Positions 1 through 6,574 of a DNA stretch of 21,934 bases are shown in pieces (position 1 is the stretch's first letter; each line of letters opens with the position of its first letter). The notes beneath the pieces were generated by a model, which saw only the letters and a list, made by a program, of their open reading frames with translations, was not told where the DNA came from and made no database searches. This DNA comes from JAGUXG01 sp043798435. Lineage in GTDB: Bacteria; UBA9089; UBA9088; JAGUXG01. The position numbers were made by a program, and so were the translations under genes. Location of the stretch: the NCBI GenBank assembly GCA_043798435.1, contig JAZDOR010000178.1, positions 1 to 21,934 of the forward strand, in the 5' to 3' direction.

Positions 1-1509
1 CATAAGGTTGATCGGTTCATCCCCACGCTTGTGGGGAACACATACTCCAAAACCAACTCCCGAATTAGCATTGCGGTTCATCCCCACGCTTGTGGGGAAC
101 ACACCCACGCCACGATTGCCCCGATGCCCCTTTACGGTTCATCCCCACGCTTGTGGGGAACACTACCAAAAGACTAATCTGGTTCACGGATTGGTCGGTT
201 CATCCCCACGCTTGTGGGGAACACAATAGATGAAGAAGATGGGGTATGAATAGGCTCGGTTCATCCCCACGCTTGTGGGGAACACTCAGTAGCAACCCTA
301 TTGGTTAAAATAGGAGCCGGTTCATCCCCACGCTTGTGGGGAACACAATACAGACAGGCAAAGAGATAGGGTTGCAACCTGGTTCATCCCCACGCTTGTG
401 GGGAACACTTCCGTTGACTTGGTCAGATACTCCATCGCTCAGGTTCATCCCCACGCTTGTGGGGAACACACCCCAGACTAAAGAATCAAAAGCCGTTCGT
501 CCTGGTTCATCCCCACGCTTGTGGGGAACACTTATACAGACGCCCTCTTTTACTCGGTGTTTTCTGGTTCATCCCCACGCTTGTGGGGAACACCACAAAC
601 TGAACCCCTTTTCTGATAATGCAGACGGTTCACCCCCACGCTTGTGGGGAACACTCCTTGCCTTAGAAATTTTAATCCTTCCTCAACGGTTCATCCCCAC
701 GCTTGTGGGGAACACTAAATAAGCAATAAATAAATAATAAATAAATAACGGTTCATCCCCACGCTTGTGGGGAACACTGGAGTGCTGCGAAATATTGCTT
801 TGCCATACACGGTTCATCCCCACGCTTGTGGGGAACACTTTACTATACTTGTGGAAAACTAACATACTGACGGTTCATCCCCACGCTTGTGGGGAACACA
901 CCTAAAGGGGATGATTACATCATCATACTGGCGGTTCATCCCCACGCTTGTGGGGAACACCAGATACAATCTCTAAATTTTCTTTTACTGCTCGGTTCAT
1001 CCCCACGCTTGTGGGGAACACGGATCATGGGTAACCACCAGGCACACAGTAGCTGGTTCATCCCCACGCTTGTGGGGAACACTATTGCGTTGCCTAAAAC
1101 TATGGTGCAAGTTCCGGTTCATCCCCACGCTTGTGGGGAACACCTCTGTAGATGCTATTACTACCGTCCTAAATGCGGTTCATCCCCACGCTTGTGGGGA
1201 ACACGGGTCTTTTGAATATAGCGGGAATTAAAATTACGGTTCATCCCCACGCTTGTGGGGAACACGGCTTTGGTCTTGCTTGATTATAGGCTTGTATCGG
1301 TTCATCCCCACGCTTGTGGGGAACACTTTACCTGATTTTATCAGGTCTTCATATTGTTCGGTTCATCCCCACGCTTGTGGGGAACACGCCTGCATTGTTG
1401 CTATGCTTTGAGTTTTGGGCGGTTCATCCCCACGCTTGTGGGGAACACGGGCTGATTGCCAATGACTATGCCTGCGGCATGGGTTCATCCCCACGCTTGT
1501 GGGGAACAC
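1..1509 (-). CRISPR. Type I-E CRISPR array, at least 25 repeats
   Basis: There are 25 copies of a 28-nt repeat (plus-strand form GGTTCATCCCC...GTGGGGAACAC), with first bases at 14, 75, 136, 197, 258, 319, 381, 442, 504, 566, 627, 688, 750, 811, 872 and then every 61 bp to 1482. Spacers are 33 nt, except four of 34 nt (347-380, 470-503, 532-565, 716-749). The minus strand reads GTGTTCCCCAC-AAGC-GTGGGGATGAACC, the I-E hairpin with an 8-nt 5' handle AUGAACCG, so the array is transcribed leftward, co-directional with cas. The base next to the repeat is C in 19 of 25 units (G in crRNA sense), as expected when the last repeat base comes from the PAM. One repeat (627-654) has a T to C change; all others are identical. 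Positions 1-13 are part of a further spacer, so the leader-distal end lies outside the window. Confidence 0.99.
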
Positions 1510-1595
1510 TCTGCTCCAATTCCCTTGAAATCACTGGATTATTTTGAAGCCTAAAATTCTACCAACAAAATAGCTGTCTGCAAAATTGTTCATAG
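1510..1595 (-). promoter_or_regulatory. CRISPR leader
   Basis: This 86-bp, fairly AT-rich stretch lies between the cas2 stop codon and the first repeat, at the end where new spacers are added. On the minus strand it runs into the array as ...GGAGCAGA|GTGTTCCCC, and the AGA junction resembles the E. coli I-E leader end. I could not identify a convincing IHF site or promoter hexamers. The array promoter may lie here or within the end of cas2. Confidence 0.7.
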
Positions 1596-1904
1596 CTAAA
1601 TATTTATCTCACAAGAAAGATCATTTTCAGGCAGAAAAGAGACCAATTTAATACCATCCATCTCTTTTGGGATGCGCCTGTTTTTACCGAGTGTCATAAA
1701 GTCAAAGCCTGACTCTGTATTTGTAGTCCAAGCCATGACTGCATTACCATCTCCGAGTCCTATTTCAGTCTGCCCCCAGATCATCTCCCGGACTCGCCTT
1801 GAGACATCACCAACATATACCCCTGCTCTAATTTCTAAAAGCCATATTGCCAACCGTCCACGCAATCGGGGCGGCACATTTTCAATCACGATGACCAACA
1901 TCAC
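1596..1904 (-). CDS. cas2: Cas2, type I-E (Cas2e)
   Basis: Cas2 forms the central dimer of the Cas1-Cas2 integrase that captures prespacers and inserts them at the leader end of the array. The 102-residue product begins MMLVIVIENVPPRLRGRLAIW and contains RAGVYVGDVS, REMIWGQ, VMAWTTNTESGF and RLVSFLP-like (KLVSFLP) blocks, all typical of the I-E subfamily, which is about 95-100 residues long. The start is GTG at 1904 or ATG at 1901; AAGGAGGGG lies just upstream, so either fits. It overlaps the end of cas1 by 23 bp, which suggests translational coupling. The stop is TAG. The last few residues (NDLSCEINI) extend a little past the E. coli protein. Confidence 0.97.
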   Translation of the reverse strand: MMLVIVIENVPPRLRGRLAIWLLEIRAGVYVGDVSRRVREMIWGQTEIGLGDGNAVMAWTTNTESGFDFMTLGKNRRIPKEMDGIKLVSFLPENDLSCEINI

Positions 1905-2829
1905 CTATCCCCTCCTTGTTTGGAATTGCTGGCTCTAATGCCTCTTCAGGTGCCTCTGGTATTGGTAATCCTCCTGCTGACAATACCTCTTCAATGGTTG
2001 GAATGATGCGCTGCAGTAATTTTGTCTGACGAAAGGCATCCCGACAGGCAATCCGCACCTCTCGTTCCGGGTTTTGAGGATTTTTGGCGGCAATACGAAA
2101 GGCAACCGGCACAACGGTTTCAAACTTAAATATATCTGCCATATCATAGACAAATGATTGAGGTTTGCCGGTATGGATAAATCCAACCGCAGGTGCATAA
2201 CCAGCCGCCAGAATAGCTGCTTCACAAACACCGTAGAGGCATGCCGTAGCAGAGCTGAGACAACGATTTGGAAGGTCACCGCTTTCCCATTCCGTATAAT
2301 CGTAATTACGGTGTTTCCAATTCACCCTGTATTGTTTGGCAAGAAGCTCATACATTTTCTTCACCCTTGCCCCTTCAATGCCTCGCAATTGTTCAACGCT
2401 GCGCCTTTCCGGAGGCTCTTCCCCAAATCTCATAGCATACATCTTACGAACCACTTTCAACCTTGCGGTATCATCCAATGCTAATTTTGCCTGATAAAGC
2501 AGCCTGTCAGCCCTGGCACCACCCGGCTGACCAGAGGCGTACAATCGTACTCCTGCCTCACCAACCCAGATTAACAGGCATCCTACCCGTGAAGCCAGGA
2601 CAACAGCGGCATGAGAAACCCTGGTGCCTGGCTCCAGCATCAGACAGGCAATACTACCTACAGGGATATGTGTGCGGACACCAGTCGGTTCATCCCCACG
2701 CTTGTGGGGAACATCCACAATCACAAATGCCCCATCTATAACATCCAAATTTCCCTTCTCAACAAAAAGCACAGAAAGCCGGTCTTTTATGGGAATAGGT
2801 TTCAGTTGGGGGAGAATAGGTTCGGTCAT
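1882..2829 (-). CDS. cas1: Cas1, type I-E, with a CRISPR-repeat-encoded insertion
   Basis: Cas1 is the catalytic subunit of the spacer integrase. The 315-residue product is collinear with E. coli Cas1 (305 residues): N-terminal beta domain (PIPIKDR, IDGAF, RTHIPVGS), then the alpha-helical domain with RGIEGARV (Glu152), GFIHTGKP (His219) and FVYDMADI (Asp229, Asp232). These match E. coli E141, H208, D218 and D221, each shifted by 11: 3 residues at the N-terminus and 8 from an insertion. The insertion, VPHKRGDEP at residues 40-48, replaces the single residue at the D-K-T-G turn of E. coli and is encoded by a copy of the array repeat (2686-2713). The frame and all catalytic residues are intact, so the protein is probably active. 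It starts at an ATGA overlap with the BRO-N gene and overlaps cas2 by 23 bp. Confidence 0.97.
   Translation of the reverse strand: MTEPILPQLKPIPIKDRLSVLFVEKGNLDVIDGAFVIVDVPHKRGDEPTGVRTHIPVGSIACLMLEPGTRVSHAAVVLASRVGCLLIWVGEAGVRLYASGQPGGARADRLLYQAKLALDDTARLKVVRKMYAMRFGEEPPERRSVEQLRGIEGARVKKMYELLAKQYRVNWKHRNYDYTEWESGDLPNRCLSSATACLYGVCEAAILAAGYAPAVGFIHTGKPQSFVYDMADIFKFETVVPVAFRIAAKNPQNPEREVRIACRDAFRQTKLLQRIIPTIEEVLSAGGLPIPEAPEEALEPAIPNKEGIGDVGHRD
2686..2713 (-). repeat. Copy of the array's CRISPR repeat inside cas1
   Basis: These 28 bases match positions 1-28 of the 29-base consensus unit of the array (including the flanking C) without a mismatch; only the final C of GGGGAACAC differs (T at 2714). 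The orientation is the same as the crRNA strand, so cas1 mRNA contains the hairpin CCCCAC-AAGC-GTGGGG followed by the handle AUGAACCG. In the cas1 frame it reads VPHKRGDEP. There is no second repeat nearby, so this is a solitary repeat and not a small array. Confidence 0.97.
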
Positions 2830-3650
2830 TTTTCCTCCAGTTTTTTCTGACTCTGTGGGGTTATTAGATAGTTTTCTTGAGAAACAACTCGTTTGCCAGT
2901 TTTTTTCTCAAGGTCTTTTCTTGCCTTCCCTGCAACCTCTCCGCCTTTTCTGGCAGCAGTTTTGTTTTCATGAAACCCCTTGGCGTCATCGACCCTTGTT
3001 ATCTCCGTTGTAGCAGCTTCACCAAGCATGGAGAAGATCAACTCAAGATCAGTCATATGGTCTCTCAGGTTTTCGCGATTCAAACCCTTTAAGTTCTTAT
3101 GCTGGCTTGGAGTAACTCCAAACGCGGCTTTGGCAATTTCCGCAGTGAGAATTTCATACTCTTGTCTTTCCACTACCTCTCTCTTTTTCCACTCGTCAGT
3201 AAGCTCCTCCCTGATAGCAATACCGCGCATCCTCTTCTCAATCCAGTCATCAGAATAACCCTTTGCCTTATATAATGCCTTTGTCCTTTTTGTCGCAAGC
3301 TCCGGGTCTTCAATCTCCTGAACTCGTTCATAGCCGACCTTTGCCAGCCAGCGTTTAAAGGGTTCGGCTTTGGGGGAAGGGATAGACTGGATGATACGGA
3401 AGATACCTTCGGTATTAGCACAGTTAACCTTCTGTTTCCCGCCCTCAGTTTCGAGCCAAAGGGGGGTGACAATTTGTCCCCATCCTTTGGCTAACTCAGT
3501 ATCACGACTACGCATTTTCTTGATGTAATCGGAACTGTTTACAGTATCGGTCAACACCTCAACTACATCTCCAATGGAAAACCACCATTCGTTGTTGTGA
3601 AGAATCCGTCTAATCTCTTTGCCCTTAAATACCGCCAGTTTTGTTTCCAT
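2826..3650 (-). CDS. BRO-N domain protein (phage antirepressor/DinD-like) embedded in the cas operon
   Basis: The 274-residue product has a BRO-type N-terminal domain at about residues 1-105 (LAVFKGKEIRR, NNEWWFSIGDVVEVLTD, YIKKMRSRD, NTEGIFRIIQSIPSPKAEPFKRWLA), a DNA-binding domain of phage antirepressors and virus BRO proteins. The C-terminal half (AFGVTPSQHKNLKGL, LRDHMTDLELIFSMLGEAATTEI, KTGKRVVSQENYL) is the conserved part of the stand-alone chromosomal BRO-N/DinD-like family. The start ATG at 3650 follows AGGAGG by 9 nt and lies 26 bp inside cas5; its stop forms an ATGA overlap with cas1. This double coupling shows that it is translated as part of the cas operon. It sits where E. coli has cas6e. 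No role is known to me; regulation of the locus by DNA binding is a guess. Confidence 0.85.
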   Translation of the reverse strand: METKLAVFKGKEIRRILHNNEWWFSIGDVVEVLTDTVNSSDYIKKMRSRDTELAKGWGQIVTPLWLETEGGKQKVNCANTEGIFRIIQSIPSPKAEPFKRWLAKVGYERVQEIEDPELATKRTKALYKAKGYSDDWIEKRMRGIAIREELTDEWKKREVVERQEYEILTAEIAKAAFGVTPSQHKNLKGLNRENLRDHMTDLELIFSMLGEAATTEITRVDDAKGFHENKTAARKGGEVAGKARKDLEKKTGKRVVSQENYLITPQSQKKLEEK

Positions 3651-4344
3651 TATTTCGTTCCTCCTGAGCTATGGGAATTGTGCCTTGTAGCATTCGCACT
3701 CTTCTTGGTGAAAACAACCGTTGCTCCGTGGCAAATGATATTGGTGTATCAGGGAGTGAGTCGCGTCCATCGCCAAAGTTTTCCACTTCCTCCTGCCGGG
3801 TAAATGATTCAAGAGGCTTATCTCCTATGAGAAGGCACAGTGCATCGTTACGGTTATCTTTTAAGCCTGCAAAAACCGGGGCAGACGGAATACAGGTTTT
3901 GCGTCCAAGCCAGATGCCCCAAACAGGGTTAGCAAGATTAACAGCTATTTCATTCAACAGATCCGTCTCCCCTTCGAGAAGGACGCCGAAGGCAGCATCG
4001 GTCAGGTATTGCCGATAGGTAATGTGGCAATCCTTGTTTTTCCCAGCTGCGGTTTTGGTATTTTGCACGGTATGATAATCCTGCAACCGTCGAACCGGCA
4101 GTTCCTTTTTGATCAGACTGCGAGGAATAGCGATAGCAATCATCCTTACCTCACCAAACTTGACGAGAAACTCCTGCTCCTCAATACTTCCTCGCGACCA
4201 TCCGAGAGCAGCACAGCATATCCCGGCAATAGCACTCTTTGTGGGCATCAGGCCGGTATTGCGGCGATTATATTGGCTGTCAAAGCCCCAGGATTGAAGA
4301 GGACCCTCCAGTCTGAGAGATAGATAAGATTTATCAGATGACAT
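3625..4344 (-). CDS. cas5: Cas5e (CasD), Cascade subunit
   Basis: Cas5e binds the 5' handle of the crRNA and caps the Cas7 backbone at the Cse1 end. The 239-residue product shows SYLSLRLEGPLQSWG near its start, PTKSAIAGICCAALGW, RRLQDYHTVQNTKT, ITYRQYLTDAAFGVLLEG, PVWGIWLGRKTCIPSAPVFAG and a C-terminal RLFSPRRVRML, all placed as in E. coli CasD (224 residues). I chose ATG at 4344, preceded by AAGGGA; a TTG at 4362 in the same frame would add six residues with no match to the family. It overlaps the end of cas7 by 11 bp and the start of the BRO-N gene by 26 bp. Confidence 0.95.
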   Translation of the reverse strand: MSSDKSYLSLRLEGPLQSWGFDSQYNRRNTGLMPTKSAIAGICCAALGWSRGSIEEQEFLVKFGEVRMIAIAIPRSLIKKELPVRRLQDYHTVQNTKTAAGKNKDCHITYRQYLTDAAFGVLLEGETDLLNEIAVNLANPVWGIWLGRKTCIPSAPVFAGLKDNRNDALCLLIGDKPLESFTRQEEVENFGDGRDSLPDTPISFATEQRLFSPRRVRMLQGTIPIAQEERNNGNKTGGI

Positions 4345-5371
4345 AGGACACCATCCCTTCAAGAAAGATCTCTATCCCGACATCAGGAATTGCGTTCTCA
4401 AAAACAGCCTTAATCCCCCATGTTTCGGCAAGTTTTGTATACTCTGCCTTGAGCAGGTCAACGGACTTGGCAGCATAGCCCTGATTCGAACGGACCGGAT
4501 TTTCAAAGGCGTTTACCAGTTGAATCGGATGCCCCTTTTCCCGCACAACGCCAAGCACATAGACCGGGAGCGTATTTCCGTTCATGCTATTCTTGCGAGC
4601 ACCGGGGATCGCTTTTATGGTCGCCTCTACAAAAGTACGAACCACATTCTGTCGTTCTTCTCTTGTCATGCTTCCGAGATGTTCTCCATCGGCAAGCATA
4701 TCGAGATTGAGGGCAGCAAAGCGATAGTAGGTCGCAGAATTGAATTCAAGCGTACCGGTCATACCGGCGCCAGATTCTTCTTTGAGTTGTCGATCGTCAA
4801 CAGCTGTAAAGAAGTCTATTTCATTGTCAACCTTGTGTGTGGAGAGGGCATGTGAGAACATGGAGGCGGCTTCTACAGTCAGAGAGTGGTCATTAGCGAC
4901 CATGCGTCCAAAAAGCGAAATATCGGCGGCATCCTTCAACGACTTCGCATCAACTGCCTTCAATGCCTTTTTTGCATCCTTTGTCTCGGCATAAGCCTTA
5001 GCAAGGGTTTCGAGCTCAAGCGGCGACATGAAATAAATGGTTGTGGACTTCACCTTGTCGGTCGATTTTGTATCGAGTTTCACCAGGGCATCAATAATCT
5101 TCTTTGCCCCATCATCGGCATCAATATCGGAAAGACCAGTAGTCACCATTTCCTTGACAAGAGGCTCATACATCAATCGGGTTCGCTCTCCCTTGAATTG
5201 ATCAGGAGCAATCTCCTTTGCCATCTCCCGAATTGCCCGTTTCCAAGACTGGCTCGACACCCGCGCCCGCTGGACGCCACCGAAGACAGCTGTCTTGGGT
5301 GAATTGAGGTCATCACGGTTGAGGCAGGCAACCGGGACAGACTGAATGATATGCAGTTCTAAATGTTTCAT
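4334..5371 (-). CDS. cas7: Cas7e (CasC), Cascade backbone subunit
   Basis: Six copies of Cas7e form the helical filament along the spacer part of the crRNA. The 345-residue product begins with the family hallmark (HIIQSVPVACLNRDDLNSPK, then GGVQRARVSSQSWKRAIRE) and contains DISLFGRMVANDHSLTVEAA, STHKVDNEIDFFTAVDD, GTLEFNSATYYRFAALNLD and the late NAFENPVRSN segment. Length agrees with the family (about 350-365). It starts 22 bp after the end of cas6e with its own AGGAGG about 7 nt before the ATG, making it the one cas gene here not overlapping its upstream neighbour; high internal initiation would suit the six-fold stoichiometry. Confidence 0.97.
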   Translation of the reverse strand: MKHLELHIIQSVPVACLNRDDLNSPKTAVFGGVQRARVSSQSWKRAIREMAKEIAPDQFKGERTRLMYEPLVKEMVTTGLSDIDADDGAKKIIDALVKLDTKSTDKVKSTTIYFMSPLELETLAKAYAETKDAKKALKAVDAKSLKDAADISLFGRMVANDHSLTVEAASMFSHALSTHKVDNEIDFFTAVDDRQLKEESGAGMTGTLEFNSATYYRFAALNLDMLADGEHLGSMTREERQNVVRTFVEATIKAIPGARKNSMNGNTLPVYVLGVVREKGHPIQLVNAFENPVRSNQGYAAKSVDLLKAEYTKLAETWGIKAVFENAIPDVGIEIFLEGMVSYVI

Positions 5372-5393
5372 TGTTTTTCCTCCTATATTTTAT

Positions 5394-6080
5394 TTACAAG
5401 TTAATTGGCATAAGCAACAGTAGTCCAAAACCAAAGCTCTTGGCACTACCGATACCTGATTGATATGTTTCTCTAAACGCTTTTGGGTCAGTCACTTCCA
5501 GAGTCCCGCGAAACTGGACACCGCCGTGATAGCCTGATTGTCCATTTTTACGAAAGTGGCTTTCTACCATCGGACTGATTTCAAGAGGCTTTTCCTCTAC
5601 GATCCTAAACCCGCCGGGGACTTCTGACCTTGTGCTCTGATCCAGACATCTAACCTTGCCTTTTTGAATAAGCCAGGCTTGTATTTCCTCCTGTTTTACC
5701 AGCGGCACCCGCTTCCCACACCTTCGTTTTCCATTTGGTTTCAACAAGGTTTCTCCGTTGGGACCTCGTTGCACAATGGTCTTCACTGGATTTGCCCGCA
5801 GGTCAAAGGCATAGTAGCGGTGAGAGAGAAACGAGTCGGCAATTTCCTTGAGGCTAAAGCCGTCCGCAGGGCACCATTGGGGTCGTACAGGTTTTCTGTT
5901 TGACAAAATCCAGAGCCGGAATGCCCCTTCAAGTTGATCAATACGAGTCAGGAAATCCCGTTTCTCATCCGGGACATCGGGGAAACACTCCCATAGTTTC
6001 TTGTGCCATGAATAGCTGTCAGAAATGGATTCAGCGCGAGCTGTTTCAGCATCTACTTCTAAACGGGCAAGCCAGTTCAT
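5394..6080 (-). CDS. cas6e: Cas6e (CasE), crRNA-processing endoribonuclease
   Basis: Cas6e cuts the repeat hairpin of pre-crRNA at the base of the stem and stays bound to the 3' hairpin in Cascade. The 228-residue product has SDSYSWHKKLWECFPD with His26 and Tyr23 at the positions of the active-site residues in Thermus Cse3, FDLRANPVKT, GKRRCGKRVPLVKQEE and the C-terminal glycine-rich SGIGSAKSFGFGLLLL loop. The ATG at 6080 is preceded by GAGGAGG and forms an ATGA overlap with the cse2 stop; an upstream in-frame Met would add 18 residues unlike the family. The position between cse2 and cas7 differs from E. coli, where this gene follows cas5. Its substrate hairpin also occurs inside cas1 in this operon. 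Confidence 0.95.
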   Translation of the reverse strand: MNWLARLEVDAETARAESISDSYSWHKKLWECFPDVPDEKRDFLTRIDQLEGAFRLWILSNRKPVRPQWCPADGFSLKEIADSFLSHRYYAFDLRANPVKTIVQRGPNGETLLKPNGKRRCGKRVPLVKQEEIQAWLIQKGKVRCLDQSTRSEVPGGFRIVEEKPLEISPMVESHFRKNGQSGYHGGVQFRGTLEVTDPKAFRETYQSGIGSAKSFGFGLLLLMPINL

Positions 6081-6574
6081 ACGCCCTCCTCTGGGGCAGG
6101 CTGTGAGCCCTGTGTCCAGAAGGAAACAGCCCATTCGGTTTTAGTACGATCGCTCCAAAATTTCAGATCGGTCTTTAGTCTTTCAAAGTTGACCGGAACC
6201 CCCTGTGATTTTGCCATGAGGATCATTCTCATAACTCGTTTATATAGTTCTTCCCCTCTTTCCGCCGCCAGTAAATGCTGAAACCGCCGTTCGGTTTGGG
6301 TCAACTTGCTGTCATCGCTTCGATTGTCCCCCCTTCTTTGCTCGATGATTCTGCAGGTATCGCCAAAATTTCCGTCAAAGGTCTCTTCGGGATGAGTGGC
6401 AAAAAGTCCGGCAACAAACGCTGAAACATCATCGTCAATCGCCACCCCCAGACGATTCAATGCAGGCCATGCTCTGTGTTTTTTGTTGTCCACAAGTATG
6501 CACCGAAGGTTGGCCATCATCCCCCGGTCGTCTTTCTCTTTGTACTTGCGAAGTCGTTCAAGAAATACGCTCAT
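6077..6574 (-). CDS. cse2: Cse2 (CasB, Cas11e), Cascade small subunit
   Basis: Cse2 forms a dimer along the belly of Cascade and stabilises the R-loop. The 165-residue alpha-helical product fits the family length (about 160) and shows DDRGMMANLRCILVDNKKHRAWPALNRLG near the N-terminus and, later, ETFDGNFGDTCRIIEQR, ERRFQHLLAAERGEELYKRVMRMILMAKSQGVPVNFERL and LKFWSDRTKTEWAVSFW, all typical of Cse2. It starts in an ATGA overlap with the end of cse1 and ends in another with cas6e, so it is firmly coupled to both. The N-terminal part is the most conserved, as usual for this variable family. Confidence 0.93.
   Translation of the reverse strand: MSVFLERLRKYKEKDDRGMMANLRCILVDNKKHRAWPALNRLGVAIDDDVSAFVAGLFATHPEETFDGNFGDTCRIIEQRRGDNRSDDSKLTQTERRFQHLLAAERGEELYKRVMRMILMAKSQGVPVNFERLKTDLKFWSDRTKTEWAVSFWTQGSQPAPEEGV

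Noticed and set aside
286..380. Two neighbouring spacers share GCAACCCTAT in opposite orientation
   Set aside because: A 10-base match between two 33-34 nt spacers is too short to argue for a common source.
1327..1359. Palindrome ACCTGA-TTTTA-TCAGGT in one spacer
   Set aside because: A single hairpin in one of 24 spacers is likely to come from its source, for example a terminator in a phage.
1..1509. Spacers that target this window
   Set aside because: By eye I saw no spacer match outside the array; a full comparison on both strands would need computation.
8..1547. Several open frames of 60-128 codons across the CRISPR array
   Set aside because: They are translations of the repeat (for example GSSPRLWGT, FIPTLVGN, VHPHACGEH) with spacers and have no start sites or family similarity.
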